Origin: Calothrix sp. NIES-4105
GTDB taxonomy: Bacteria; Cyanobacteriota; Cyanobacteriia; Cyanobacteriales; Nostocaceae
NCBI RefSeq assembly: GCF_002368415.1
Contig: NZ_AP018290.1
Span: 8,113,717-8,177,716 of the forward strand
Direction of reading: 5' to 3'
DNA: 64,000 nucleotides
The translations under genes and the position numbers were made by a program. Shown here piece by piece: positions 18,902 through 28,385 of this stretch (its first letter is position 1; the number at the start of each line of letters is the position of its first letter). Under the pieces are notes generated by a model. It saw only the letters and a program-made list of their open reading frames with translations. It had not been told where the DNA came from and did no database searches.

Positions 18902-18935
18902 CATGTAGAGACGTTACATGTAACGTCTCTACATG
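18902..18935. repeat. 34-bp perfect palindrome of the GTAGAGACG family
   Basis: CATGTAGAGACGTTACA is followed by its exact reverse complement. Relatives: 27891-27912 and 53618-53645. It lies between convergent genes and could also act as a terminator. Confidence 0.75.
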
Positions 18936-19016
18936 GTTTGCAATATTATGGCTGTACCTCATTTACCTGAAATATGCTGTATTATTTTACAAATTACTCA
19001 CTATTGGTACAACTAT

Positions 19017-20093
19017 TTAATTACCATTAGTGATAACTTGCTGACATTTAGTTAAAAAATTATCGACCTCAGAATGTTGAGGAAATAACTGTTTAACTAA
19101 CTGAAATTTTTGCAAGGCTTGTATGTAACTACCTTGGCTATAAAGTTGTAATCCTTTGCGATATTCCTGGTTAACTAGTCCTTGTTTGTTAGTAATGTTT
19201 GCAGACTCTAGAAATTCTTGAATTGTATTGCTAGTAAAAATAAAGGTAAAATTGTCGTCGGGACCAAAGGTTACTAAACCGATAACTTCGCCTTGCTCAT
19301 TTAGAACGGGACCGCCAGAATTTCCTTTAGGTACAGGAGCGGTAATTTGTATAACAGGTGTACCGTCTTTCAGGTTTTTCTTAGCAGAAACTTGACCGCT
19401 AGTAAAGCTAGCTTCATAGAAAGATTTTTCGTTAAATAAGGGTAAATCTTCTACTAACCCTGGATACCCTACTACTGTTACTGAGTCTAAAAGTTTCACT
19501 TGGTTAGATTCTGCGAGTTTAAGGGTAGGGGCATTGATAAGATTAACTTTGATAATGGAAACATCCTTACCTTCACCCGCAACGGCGCCTGAATTAATTA
19601 TCTCAAAAGGTAGCTGCTCTTGATTGGGTAAATATACTAACTGAATTGGTTTGGTTTCAATCCACTTTAATTCGGCTTCGACATTTTCTAGTGTTTGTCC
19701 GTCAGCTTCAAGTTTTGCTGCTAAATCTTTCTGAAAAATTTGCTGGCAATCTTCTGTGTTGGTAACATGGGCATTGGTGGTAATATAACCGTTAGGGTTG
19801 ACAAAGAAGCCAGAACCGTGACCTGTTATTGTTTCTAAGTCATATATTTTGCCATTTATTGGTGAATAAACCTTAGCTTTACAACCAACAACAACTCGAA
19901 CTACCGATGGTTTAACATCTTCTGCGACTAAGTTGGCTTGTGATAGTTTTTTAGGTTGGCTGGAATTGATTTGTAAGGGTTGCTGGGAAATATCAGTTGT
20001 TTGAGATTTGACTGGTAAAATAGGGAATGCGGCGGAAAGTAAAGCAGAGAGAATTATAAGAGATTTGAATTGTTTCTGTATTTTGGGCAGCAT
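19017..20093 (-). CDS. Secreted trypsin-like serine protease with C-terminal TPR-like tail
   Basis: 358 residues. Signal peptide about 1-30 (SLIILSALLSAAFPILPVKSQ). S1/HtrA-like chymotrypsin fold: catalytic His in GYITTNAHV (about 110), Asp in GKDVSIIKV (about 181) and Ser in VPKGNSGGPVL (about 260). There is no PDZ domain; instead the last ~55 residues (EYRKGLQLYSQGSYIQALQKF...) look like a TPR-type helix pair. Probably a periplasmic or outer-surface protease. It is separate from the similarly oriented secreted protein at 20300 by 206 bp. A protease role is family knowledge; substrates are unknown. Confidence 0.87.
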   Translation of the reverse strand: MLPKIQKQFKSLIILSALLSAAFPILPVKSQTTDISQQPLQINSSQPKKLSQANLVAEDVKPSVVRVVVGCKAKVYSPINGKIYDLETITGHGSGFFVNPNGYITTNAHVTNTEDCQQIFQKDLAAKLEADGQTLENVEAELKWIETKPIQLVYLPNQEQLPFEIINSGAVAGEGKDVSIIKVNLINAPTLKLAESNQVKLLDSVTVVGYPGLVEDLPLFNEKSFYEASFTSGQVSAKKNLKDGTPVIQITAPVPKGNSGGPVLNEQGEVIGLVTFGPDDNFTFIFTSNTIQEFLESANITNKQGLVNQEYRKGLQLYSQGSYIQALQKFQLVKQLFPQHSEVDNFLTKCQQVITNGN

Positions 20094-20213
20094 GATATTA
20101 TTTCCTTAATCTTCGATATATTTGTCAAATAGTCTTGTGGCTTGATTTTGGATTAGTGAAGCGATTAAATTTATTTGGTTGTCTTGATTGAAAAGTTTGA
20201 ACTCAAGGAATAA

Positions 20214-20268
20214 TGTAGAAACGCAATATATTCTCATGCTTAAGAACTATTTTGAGTGCGTTTCTACA
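20214..20268. repeat. 12-bp inverted repeat in the spacer between two secreted-protein genes
   Basis: TGTAGAAACGCA (20214-20225) and TGCGTTTCTACA (20257-20268), loop 31 bp. It resembles the GTAGAGACG palindromes with one base changed. May terminate the upstream gene (20300-20905, minus). Confidence 0.5.
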
Positions 20269-20299
20269 ATAATTGTCACTCAAGTTATTTATTTGATGA

Positions 20300-20905
20300 T
20301 TATGGCATCAACCGGAAGGAGTTAAAAAACTTGTTAGTATCACTGACTTGAGGATTTTCCTTGCCTCCAACTAAAAGCATATACATCCGTTGGTTAACAA
20401 TAAAAATTCTACCTGTCAAAGTTATTCCTTGTTTTTCATCCCACAGTTTAATTTCTCTACCTGAATATGCACCTAAAGTTAGATTTTGCTGACTTAATAA
20501 CTTTTCCCCATCATCTAACATTCCTTGTACGGCAGAGTCTAGTAATTCGCTTGAGGAAGCCTGAGTCAAATCATTATTAAAGTCAGCATAGCTAACCATG
20601 AACACATTTTGTTCATGAATACTCATATACATTTTTGTGGACTTAACACCCGAATGCATCTCAGTTTTATCTGGCGCCATATCTGAAATTTCTTCACTTG
20701 GCATGAGAATAGAGAATTTACCTTCATCTGGAGAAAATGTCTTCCATTCTGGTGCTGCTGCGACCTGACTTGATGTGGGCAATTGGGTTATGTCTATATT
20801 TTGGCTACTTCTTGCGTTAACTTTGGAACTATTGAATGTTGCTGCTGATACAAAAACCAAAGCTGCTAGAAGTAATGTGTTGAATTTGCTGATTGTTTGT
20901 AACAT
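20300..20905 (-). CDS. Exported protein of unknown function
   Basis: 201 residues from the ATG at 20905; a longer frame starts at 20941 but would put 12 polar residues before the signal sequence. Signal peptide about 1-32 (MLQTISKFNTLLLAALVFV...). The mature part begins PEWKTFSPDEGKFSILMPS and contains GAYSGREIKLWDEKQGITLTG and FNSFRLMP, a pattern seen in many uncharacterised cyanobacterial exported proteins of about 190-210 residues. No catalytic motif is seen. Same strand as the protease at 19017, perhaps functionally linked, but the spacer holds an inverted repeat. Confidence 0.75.
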   Translation of the reverse strand: MLQTISKFNTLLLAALVFVSAATFNSSKVNARSSQNIDITQLPTSSQVAAAPEWKTFSPDEGKFSILMPSEEISDMAPDKTEMHSGVKSTKMYMSIHEQNVFMVSYADFNNDLTQASSSELLDSAVQGMLDDGEKLLSQQNLTLGAYSGREIKLWDEKQGITLTGRIFIVNQRMYMLLVGGKENPQVSDTNKFFNSFRLMP

Positions 20906-21024
20906 AAGATTGTTGGTTGAACTCGACAACCTTAATGTCACTTACACTGACCCGACTTATACCCTGAGAAATTCGCGTAATTAACGACTTTTATTGAGTT
21001 ATCTATTGATTTACTAATGATTTA

Positions 21025-22377
21025 CTAAAAGTTCTGAAAATATAGGCGATATAGCTTGCAGCGTATTGTCACCTCGTCATTTAACAGATTTACCAAACCG
21101 AGGGCTTTTAATTTATACCTGACTGCATCACTGAATTTTCCTGAACTGGTAGTATTTACAATCTCTTTCATCGCGGCGCCTAATTCCTGTTGCTCTGTTA
21201 AAATTAGCCCAAGATGGCGCAAATGATTGCTGAAAATCCCTGCTGCGGTGGGTGCAGTTTCCAGAAGATGAGCTAAAGTTATCTCATGACGAGCTATTTT
21301 ATACAAAGCCAAACGTACTAAGAAAGGATGTCCTCCAATCATGTCTCTCAATTGCTGAACTTCTGTATTGCTCCATTCCAATTGATGGTGCCTTGCTAAA
21401 TCTAACATTTGTTCAGGGGTGAATTCTGGTAATTCCACTGGTAAACCCACATTAAATGGGGATTGGTTTATGTCCATTGGTACATAGGCTTCAGTGGAAT
21501 GTACTATAACTAAGCGTAGTTTTTTCCAAATTTCTTGCTGTCTACCTTCTTGATGCAGGGAGCGCAAAAGCCCAAAAAAGTCTTTGTAAATTCCTGGGTA
21601 TTCAAATAATCTATCTACTTCTTCCAGTGCCAAGGTTAAGGGCTGGTTAATTTTAGGAAGCAGATACCGCTCAAGGTAATCTTTTACAGCTACTTTACTA
21701 CCAATACGTTGAGCAAATTTCCAACGCTCGTCTAACTGGTTTAGGAGTTCTGTCCCTAATTCTTGATTATCTTTGCTCAATTCTAAAATGATGCCATCGC
21801 AAACCCAGCGTAAAAATGCACTCAAGTTCGTAAAAAATTCCTTCTCCCCTAGCTGAAAGTTGATAATCACCGTCGCGTCACCCTGATTTTTCGCTTGTTG
21901 AATAATCCGCGCGAGTAGGGAAGATTTTCCCATTTTCTGCGGAGCTTTAATACAAATGAGGGAAGCTGGTTTGCTAATTTCTTCAAAACATTGCTGTTCT
22001 ATAGGAGGACGCTCAACATAAAAACTGGAAGTTACTGCTAGTTGTTCTCCATCTGGATATTCTAGAACGCTTGTTGGCGCCGGGGTTGGTAAGGTTATAA
22101 CTTCCTCTAAATCCTCAAAATCGCTATTTTCTGTTTCATCTGCTTTTTTGCGTGGGGGGGGAGCAGCAATACTTCGCCAGTCTTCTATACCCAAAGCTGC
22201 ACAAATCTTAACAAAGATAGGACGGTCAACAGGTTGCCTCTGCAAAAACTTGCTCACCGTACTTTGAGCTATTTGTAAATGGTCAGCTAAATCTTGTTGA
22301 CTAAGGTATTGCCCATCCAAGCGGGCTAGAACTTTTTCTTTGCACTTCTCATCGCGTACTACTACTGAGCGAGGCAT
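21025..22377 (-). CDS. HTH plus AAA-like ATPase (PF14516-type)
   Basis: 450 residues. N-terminal helix-turn-helix (about 20-70: LSQQDLADHLQIAQSTVSKFLQ), like the DNA-binding heads of many cyanobacterial NTPase proteins; a Pro-rich linker; then the AAA-like domain (about 115-430) with Walker A KAPQKMGKSSLL near 153, Walker B-like LTLALEEVDRLF and the sensor region IGGHPFLVRLALYKIA. C-terminal GLVNLLNDEVTIRCKLYRLYFQNF is the usual ending of this family. It is divergent from the WD40 ATPase at 22553, which carries the same ATPase type, with 175 bp between them. Possible role: DNA-binding switch ATPase in stress or conflict signalling (inference). Confidence 0.85.
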   Translation of the reverse strand: MPRSVVVRDEKCKEKVLARLDGQYLSQQDLADHLQIAQSTVSKFLQRQPVDRPIFVKICAALGIEDWRSIAAPPPRKKADETENSDFEDLEEVITLPTPAPTSVLEYPDGEQLAVTSSFYVERPPIEQQCFEEISKPASLICIKAPQKMGKSSLLARIIQQAKNQGDATVIINFQLGEKEFFTNLSAFLRWVCDGIILELSKDNQELGTELLNQLDERWKFAQRIGSKVAVKDYLERYLLPKINQPLTLALEEVDRLFEYPGIYKDFFGLLRSLHQEGRQQEIWKKLRLVIVHSTEAYVPMDINQSPFNVGLPVELPEFTPEQMLDLARHHQLEWSNTEVQQLRDMIGGHPFLVRLALYKIARHEITLAHLLETAPTAAGIFSNHLRHLGLILTEQQELGAAMKEIVNTTSSGKFSDAVRYKLKALGLVNLLNDEVTIRCKLYRLYFQNF

Positions 22378-22552
22378 GGCTAATTATAAAAATTGCTACA
22401 AAGTTTAGCTTAAAGGAAAAGCCTTTTTGTTGTAAAGTCAATAATAAGTCGATGACAAGTCAATTAATACTCAATATTCTCTTGCCCTAAATCAGGTGGT
22501 ATGACTGTTTAATAAAAACTCACTATATTTTTATTCTTTGAGTAAATAAATT
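22378..22552. promoter_or_regulatory. 175-bp divergent promoter region between two AAA-like ATPase genes
   Basis: Both genes must be transcribed outward from here. TATAAT-like AT runs are present on both strands, but no clear -35/-10 pair or operator palindrome could be fixed. The HTH of the leftward gene makes autoregulation here plausible (inference). Confidence 0.4.
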
Positions 22553-25500
22553 ATGACAGGAGATTATGAGTATAAAGTTGGTGGCGGGTTACCAGAAAAC
22601 GCCCCCAGTTACGTATCTAGAAAAGCCGATACAGAATTTTATCAGTGGCTGAAAGAAGGGGAGTTTTGTTTTGTATTTAACTCCCGACAAATGGGTAAAA
22701 CCAGCTTGCTCAACCGAACAATGAAACGATTGCAAGAGGAAAGGTTCGCTTGTGCCAAGATTGATTTGAACGAAATAGGTAGCGAAGAGTGCGACCCAGA
22801 GCAGTGGTATACTGGTATCGCTTATACCTTAGTTAAGCAACTTCAAATTTTGTCACCACCAGAAGAATTATTTACTTGGTGGGATGAACGCATCCAATTG
22901 TCTCCCGTGCAGCGATTTGGCTTGTTCCTAGAAGAGGTAATGCTGCCAAAAGTCAATAGGAACATCATTATTTTTATTGATGAAATCGATAGTATTCTTA
23001 GTTTAAAATTCCGCTCCAATGATTTTTTTGCTCTAATTAGAAGTTGTTATGAGAAACGTACTTTAAATCTACAATATAACCGTTTAACTTTTGCTTTACT
23101 TGGGGTTGCCGCTCCTAGCGATTTAATTGACGACAAAAGACGAACACCTTTTAATATTGGTCGCGCGATTCAACTCAGTGGGTTTAAAGAAGAAGAAATC
23201 AAACCCTTAGCAAAAGGGTTGAGGGGTAAGGTAAGCAATATCCAAGAAGTGATGAAAGGGGTTTTAGGTTGGACTGGTGGACAACCTTTTTTAACACAGA
23301 AAGTTTGTAAGTTACTACTGCAAGAATTATCATCTACATACTCAAATACGTACTCAAAACGCTATACCCCAGAACCTAACGCTTTAGATTGGGTAAGGGG
23401 AGTTGTCAGAAAGCAAATAATTAATAACTGGGAATCGTTGGATGATCCACAACATTTAAGAACAATAAGGCAAAGGGTTGTTATTGATGATAGATTTGCT
23501 GGTAGTTTGTTGGGTTTGTATCAGCAAATTTTAGAATACGGCGTAATTGTGATTGATGATAGTCCGGAACAAATCCAATTACGTTTAACCGGATTGGTAG
23601 TAGAGGAAAATAGTCAGTTAAAAGTTTATAATTTGATTTATCAGTTTGTTTTTAACTTAGAGTGGGTAGGAAAAGAATTAGAAAAACTCCGTACCTATGC
23701 TGAAAGTTTTAATGCCTGGATAGACAGTAATTATCAAGATGAGTCGCGTTTATTGCGAGGAAAAGCTTTAGAACAAGCACTTAATTGGGCTGAGGGCAAA
23801 AGATTAAGTAATGATGATTATAAGTTTTTAGATGCTAGTCGGGAATTAGAGAAAAGGTCAATACAGCGTAAGTTGAAAGCGCAAGAAGAAGCTAATGAAT
23901 TTCTACTCGAAGCTAGACAGCAAGCGGAAATAGCTTTAGAGGAAGAGAAACAAGCTAGTCAGCGTTTATTAGAAGCGCGACAGGAAGAGGAAAAAGTTAA
24001 TCAGCGTTTGCTGGAAGCACAACAAAATACCGAAATTATTTTAGAAGAAGAAAGGAAAACTAATAAGCGTTTGCTGGAAGCACAAAAAAATACCGAAGTC
24101 ATTTTAGAAGAAGAGAGGAAAGCCAATCAGCTTTTGACGGATGTGGAGAGAAAAATCAAGCGACAGATTCGCATTGGTGGAGGTATTTTAGCATTATTTG
24201 TTGTTGGGGCAATAGTCGCAGCGATTGGGGCGATTAATGCAAACATAGAACGAAAACAAGCCCAAATAGTCACAGATTTAGAGCGCTCATCGGCTGGTTT
24301 ATTGCGCTTGCGTGGTAATGTTGGATTGGAAAATTTGATTGAGGCAATGAGGTCTGTAAAAGAATTAAAACAGTTAGTAAAAAATGGCAATCAACTAAAA
24401 GATTACCCAACTGTTAGCCCCATATTAGCCTTGCACAATACTTTAGACAATAACCGCGAAATAAATCAATTAAAAGATGACAGTCTAAATAGGCAAGTAT
24501 TTGGTAAGCAAGTATTTAGCCCTGATAGCAAAATCGTTGCGAGTCTTTCATCTGACGGTACTACCAAGTTACTGAACTTGCAAACAGGGACAATTATCAC
24601 TCTCAAACATAACGAAAAGGTCAACAACGTAGCATTTAGTCCCGATGGTCAAACTGTTGCTACTGCTTCAGATGACGGTACTGCTAAATTGTGGAATCTA
24701 CAAGGTGGGGAAATAGCTACTCTCAAACATGACTCGTCTGTCAAAAATATAGCATTTAGCCCCGATGGTCAAAGGGTTGCTACTGCTTCATGGGATGAAA
24801 CTGCCAAGTTGTGGAATCTCCAAGGAGAGAAAATATCGACTTTTAAGCATGACAGACGACTGGTCGAAAAAGTAGTATTTAGTCCTGATGGTAAAACTCT
24901 TGCCAGTAGTGCATTTGGTGGGGGTGCTATCAGCTTGTGGAATCTACAGGATGGGCAAGTTACTACTCTCAAATATAACGGTGTGATAAATTGCGTATTT
25001 AGTCCTGATGGTAAGACTGTTGCCACTACCTCATTTGACACTAGAATGGTCAAACTTTGGAACCTACAAGGAAAGGAAATTGCCACTCTCAAGCATGGTT
25101 ATAGAGTTGAGAAAGTAGCATTTAGCCCCGATGGTCAAACGGTTGCTACTGCTTCAGAGGATAATACTGCCAAGTTGTGGAATCTCCAGGGTGCGGAAAT
25201 CGCTACTCTCAAACATAATCATTACGTCACGAAAATAGTATTTAGCCCTGACAGTCAAACTATTGCTACTGGTTCATGGGGTGGTACTGCAAAGCTATGG
25301 AATCTGCAAGGTGGGTTAATTGCCACTTTCAAACATAATAATGTAAAGCCTCATAATGAGTTCAATGGGTTCAACGATGTAGCATTTAGCCCTGATGGTA
25401 AAACTATTATCACTGCTTTCTCATACGACAACACAGCCAAATTATGGAACCTGCAAGGTGAGTTAATTGCCATTCTTAAGCATAATGATGCAGTTAAAAA

Positions 25501-26746
25501 CGCAGTATTTAGCCCTGACGGTAAAACGGTTACTACCGCTTCGCAGGATGGTACTGTCAAGTTATGGAAACTAAGTACAGAAATTCCTACCCTCCAACAT
25601 AATAATTATGTCGGTTATGTACTATTTAGTCCTGACGGTAAGACTGTTGCCACTGCTTCATGGGATGGTACTGCCAAGCTGTGGAACCAGCAAAATGGTG
25701 AAATTACCACTCTCGAACATAATCGTCGTGTTCTATGGCTAGTGTTTAGTGCCGACGGTAAGACAATTGCCACTGCTTCACATGATGCTGCCAAGCTATG
25801 GAACCTGCAAGGACGGGAAATTGCTACCTTCAAACATAATGGTGATGTTAGGGATATAGTACTTAGCCCCGACGGTAAGACTATTGCTACTTTTTCATAT
25901 AATGCTGCCAAGCTATGGAACCTGCAAGGACAGGAAATTCATACTCTCAAATATAATAGTGGAGGAGAGGGGCTTGTATTTAGCCATGATGGTAAGACTA
26001 TTGTGACTTTTTCGCATGATAACACAGCCAAGCTGTGGAACCTTCAAGGACAGGAAATTGCTACCCTCAAACATAATGGTGCTGTCAGCAATGTAGTATT
26101 TAGTCCTGACGATAAAATAATTGCTACTGCTTCATGGGATGGTACTGCCAAGTTATGGAACCTGCAAGGACGGGAAATTGCTACCCTCAAACATAATGGT
26201 GCTGTCAGCAATGTAGTATTTAGCCCCGATGGTAAGGCAATTGCCACTGCTTCATGGGATGGTACTGCCAAGCTGTGGAACCTTCAAGGAAGGGAAATTG
26301 TTACTCTCAAATATGGTGGTGAGCGCAACTACGTAAGATTTAGTCCTGATGGTAAGACTGTTGTTACTCATTCGCAGGATAACACAGCCAAGCTGTGGAA
26401 TCTTCAAGGTAAGGAGATTGGTGCTTTCAAACATGATGATTGGGTTATGGGTGCAGTATTTAGCCCTGACAGTAAGACTATTCGCACTACTTCACGAGAT
26501 GAAATTGTGCGTCTATGGACTGAGGTAAGAGATGGTTCTTGGCAGCAATTTGCTGAATATCAAGGTAGGGGTGCAGCATCTAGCCCAGATAGTAAGTTAA
26601 TTGCCATCGTAGTAAATTCTAATTTTGTGCAACTGCGTCGGGTTCAAAGTTTAGATAGCTCACTAGCGCGAGGTTGCAACCATTTAAAAGAATACCTCGC
26701 TTCCCGTCCCGATTTGCGAAAAGAAATTTGCCCTGATAATAAATAA
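22553..26746 (+). CDS. AAA-like ATPase - coiled coil - membrane segment - WD40 repeat protein
   Basis: 1,397 residues. Residues about 10-390: AAA-like domain with Walker [12 protein letters not shown] near 45 and Walker [13 protein letters not shown] near 140; then helical linker; coiled coil about 440-530 made of 21-residue repeats ([15 protein letters not shown]); one membrane segment about 542-563 ([21 protein letters not shown]); a helical region; then about 17 WD40 repeats of 38-42 residues (about 640-1340), each with FSPDGK.IATAS and TAKLWNLQG; and a short C-terminal tail. Adjacent repeats are close in DNA as well as protein. The arrangement fits STAND-like signalling proteins, with the WD40 propeller(s) as sensor and the ATPase as switch. 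No GGCGCC site occurs in 4.2 kb. The frame is intact. Confidence 0.9.
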   Translation: MTGDYEYKVGGGLPENAPSYVSRKADTEFYQWLKEGEFCFVFNSRQMGKTSLLNRTMKRLQEERFACAKIDLNEIGSEECDPEQWYTGIAYTLVKQLQILSPPEELFTWWDERIQLSPVQRFGLFLEEVMLPKVNRNIIIFIDEIDSILSLKFRSNDFFALIRSCYEKRTLNLQYNRLTFALLGVAAPSDLIDDKRRTPFNIGRAIQLSGFKEEEIKPLAKGLRGKVSNIQEVMKGVLGWTGGQPFLTQKVCKLLLQELSSTYSNTYSKRYTPEPNALDWVRGVVRKQIINNWESLDDPQHLRTIRQRVVIDDRFAGSLLGLYQQILEYGVIVIDDSPEQIQLRLTGLVVEENSQLKVYNLIYQFVFNLEWVGKELEKLRTYAESFNAWIDSNYQDESRLLRGKALEQALNWAEGKRLSNDDYKFLDASRELEKRSIQRKLKAQEEANEFLLEARQQAEIALEEEKQASQRLLEARQEEEKVNQRLLEAQQNTEIILEEERKTNKRLLEAQKNTEVILEEERKANQLLTDVERKIKRQIRIGGGILALFVVGAIVAAIGAINANIERKQAQIVTDLERSSAGLLRLRGNVGLENLIEAMRSVKELKQLVKNGNQLKDYPTVSPILALHNTLDNNREINQLKDDSLNRQVFGKQVFSPDSKIVASLSSDGTTKLLNLQTGTIITLKHNEKVNNVAFSPDGQTVATASDDGTAKLWNLQGGEIATLKHDSSVKNIAFSPDGQRVATASWDETAKLWNLQGEKISTFKHDRRLVEKVVFSPDGKTLASSAFGGGAISLWNLQDGQVTTLKYNGVINCVFSPDGKTVATTSFDTRMVKLWNLQGKEIATLKHGYRVEKVAFSPDGQTVATASEDNTAKLWNLQGAEIATLKHNHYVTKIVFSPDSQTIATGSWGGTAKLWNLQGGLIATFKHNNVKPHNEFNGFNDVAFSPDGKTIITAFSYDNTAKLWNLQGELIAILKHNDAVKNAVFSPDGKTVTTASQDGTVKLWKLSTEIPTLQHNNYVGYVLFSPDGKTVATASWDGTAKLWNQQNGEITTLEHNRRVLWLVFSADGKTIATASHDAAKLWNLQGREIATFKHNGDVRDIVLSPDGKTIATFSYNAAKLWNLQGQEIHTLKYNSGGEGLVFSHDGKTIVTFSHDNTAKLWNLQGQEIATLKHNGAVSNVVFSPDDKIIATASWDGTAKLWNLQGREIATLKHNGAVSNVVFSPDGKAIATASWDGTAKLWNLQGREIVTLKYGGERNYVRFSPDGKTVVTHSQDNTAKLWNLQGKEIGAFKHDDWVMGAVFSPDSKTIRTTSRDEIVRLWTEVRDGSWQQFAEYQGRGAASSPDSKLIAIVVNSNFVQLRRVQSLDSSLARGCNHLKEYLASRPDLRKEICPDNK

Positions 26747-26848
26747 CCACACTGGGCATTTGTAATATTAGGAAATTATAGCTATCGCGTTTATTGGATT
26801 TGTGAGAGATACAATCGCGTTTATAATGTTGGGAAGAATGAGATTATC

Positions 26849-27118
26849 CTACTCATTAATCCGCATATTTATCTGACTTAATTCCTCGCGCACAACTGGC
26901 CGTAAAATTTCCTTTAAAGGTTCTCGATGCTGTTGCACGTACTCACACAAGGCATTATTTATCAAAGTCTGATAGTTTCCACCACCAGCAAGATGAACTT
27001 GTTCACGGAACCACGTCAAAATATCATCATCTAAGCGAATTGTAATCCTTGTTTTACCTTCGCCTGTAGGCTCAATAGCTCCACGTTTACCTTGACTAAA
27101 ATCATACTCAGTATCCAT
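26849..27118 (-). CDS. BrnA/CopG-like antitoxin (orphan)
   Basis: 89 residues. KTRITIRLDDDILTWFREQV followed by GGNYQTLINNALCEYVQQ is the ribbon-helix-helix pattern of BrnA-type antitoxins. The usual partner, a BrnT toxin, would be directly upstream; that place is taken by a Phd-like gene. It probably binds DNA as a dimer. Spacing to the Phd gene is 49 bp on the same strand. Confidence 0.78.
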   Translation of the reverse strand: MDTEYDFSQGKRGAIEPTGEGKTRITIRLDDDILTWFREQVHLAGGGNYQTLINNALCEYVQQHREPLKEILRPVVREELSQINMRINE

Positions 27119-27167
27119 GACTTATTCCTCTTCCTCATGCTATTGGCGTAAAACAAGCTGTTGAGAT

Positions 27168-27461
27168 TCAGTCATTAAAAATGTTTTCTATTGTAAAGTC
27201 AGTATTATTAAGTTTGTTATAGTGAGCAATTACCTCTTCTACAGAATAAGACTCCCCATCACTTTCTGCTACCGCGCGTTGAAAATCTAATAAATCTTTT
27301 GCCTCTTCTAACGCTTCTAAACGCTTTAAGTCCGCATAGCTAATAACTGCTGCAACTTGCTGACCATCTAACTCAATAACTACACGTTCTTGACCTTCAG
27401 CTACAAGGGCAAGAACTTCTGCAAACCTTTGTTGCGCTTCTACTGCTTCTAACTTTGTCAT
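27168..27461 (-). CDS. Phd/YefM-like antitoxin (orphan)
   Basis: 97 residues. VEAQQRFAEVLALVAEGQERVVIELDGQQVAAVISYADLKRLE is the Phd fold: an N-terminal DNA-binding part and a helix, then an unstructured C-terminal arm that in intact systems wraps the toxin. The C-terminal arm is present (about 60-97). No RelE, YoeB or Doc-like toxin follows; the next gene downstream is another antitoxin. Confidence 0.8.
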   Translation of the reverse strand: MTKLEAVEAQQRFAEVLALVAEGQERVVIELDGQQVAAVISYADLKRLEALEEAKDLLDFQRAVAESDGESYSVEEVIAHYNKLNNTDFTIENIFND

Positions 27462-27508
27462 TTGAACTTTTGTTGAGTTTGGGTTTTAAGATAGCTTAAG
27501 TCCTGCTA

Positions 27509-27775
27509 TCATCCGATTTTTTCCAATAGTGCTTCATTGATAACCGTTTGGTAGCCTACTCCTCGTTTTTCTGCTTCTTCCTTTGCCCAGGCTATGATTT
27601 TAGGATGAAATCTGATAGAAATTGGCTCATACTTTTCCTCTTCATCCTTAGTAGGTCGTCCGCGCTTCCTCGGCGTAATTCCAAACTGATGGGCTATCGC
27701 ATCTCTAAATTTTTGGTTTTCTTCAGGTGTAACTCGTCTTGCTCTGTCAAAAGGAAACTTAGATTCCTGACTCAT
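27509..27775 (-). CDS. BrnA-like ribbon-helix-helix antitoxin (orphan)
   Basis: 88 residues from the ATG at 27775; an in-frame ATG at 27820 would add 15 residues (MTIKINRFGTSSVSN), and neither start has a strong ribosome-binding site. C-terminal EPISIRFHPKIIAWAKEEAEKRGVGYQTVINEALLEKI is a ribbon-helix-helix; the middle (RKRGRPTKDEEEKY) is basic. No toxin gene lies upstream: the 170-bp spacer holds a GTAGAGACG-type palindrome instead. Confidence 0.75.
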   Translation of the reverse strand: MSQESKFPFDRARRVTPEENQKFRDAIAHQFGITPRKRGRPTKDEEEKYEPISIRFHPKIIAWAKEEAEKRGVGYQTVINEALLEKIG

Positions 27776-27890
27776 ATTGCTTACACTTGACGTTCCAAAG
27801 CGGTTAATTTTTATGGTCATTAGAATTTATATATCAATCCTAAATCATTTGTGTTCACGAAGTGTACCGCAGGTAAACCTACACGTTATG

Positions 27891-27912
27891 GAGACGCGAC
27901 ATGTCGCGTCTC
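27891..27912. repeat. 22-bp perfect palindrome of the GAGACGCGA family
   Basis: GAGACGCGACA and TGTCGCGTCTC. The flanking TCTACA on the right only matches the full GTAGAGACG form; the left flank is diverged (TTATG). See 18902 and 53618. Confidence 0.7.
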
Positions 27913-27949
27913 TACATTTAGGAATTTTTTACAATTCCTGCACAGACTG

Positions 27950-28150
27950 CTATAGTTGATGCTTTGACTGTGCCTGTATTCTCTTTTGAAATTCAATTAC
28001 GGCTTGCTCTTCCGTACTAACTACAACTCTACCTGGTTTTGCTCGTATAATAGCAAGGTAATGTTGAAAAGCATCCTCATCTTCTGGATGTTGTTTAATG
28101 TAATTTCTTAGTTCAAGTTCTGTTAATTGTTGATAATTAGTGTTATTCAT
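27950..28150 (-). CDS. DUF6887-like small protein
   Basis: 66 residues. MNNTNYQQLTELELRNYIKQHPEDEDAFQHYL matches my recollection of DUF6887 proteins of cyanobacteria, which are encoded next to DUF6888 proteins, as here. Its ATG (28150-28148) overlaps the TGA of the upstream DUF6888 frame in ATGA, so translation is coupled. The pair looks like a small two-gene module of toxin-antitoxin style, but no activity is known to me. Confidence 0.75.
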   Translation of the reverse strand: MNNTNYQQLTELELRNYIKQHPEDEDAFQHYLAIIRAKPGRVVVSTEEQAVIEFQKRIQAQSKHQL

Positions 28151-28320
28151 TGAATTATTTCCTCCCCATTACTCAAAATTTCTACTTGAATTTCTTCACC
28201 TATTAAAACAAAGATTCGCTGTGTGCGTGTATCATACCTTGTTAATTCAATATTCCTTAATAGATTACTTGCCCGTACACATATACGGAAAAAGGTTTTT
28301 AGCTGTTCTGTGGTAGGCAC
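28147..28320 (-). CDS. DUF6888-like small protein (short, GTG start)
   Basis: 57 residues: MPTTEQLKTFFRICVRASNL, then LRNIELTRYDTRTQRIFVLI and GEEIQVEILSNGEEIIQ. Starts with GTG at 28320, with GAGGTG about 14 bases upstream; an ATT three codons earlier is a less likely start. Ends TGA at 28149-28147, overlapping the next ATG by 4 bases. The pattern (FFRICVRASNLLRNIELTRYD, then a strand-rich half with RIFVLIGE) fits the DUF6888 partner of DUF6887. Confidence 0.75.
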   Translation of the reverse strand: MPTTEQLKTFFRICVRASNLLRNIELTRYDTRTQRIFVLIGEEIQVEILSNGEEIIQ

Positions 28321-28385
28321 TAGTTTAATTTTACACCTCTTTTAAATTGTTAATATATACTGAGCTTCCCAGCCGTATACTTAAT

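Noticed and set aside
24769-26434. Several minus-strand frames inside the WD40 gene
   Set aside because: They are antisense shadows of the WD40 repeats and share one artificial repeated peptide pattern.
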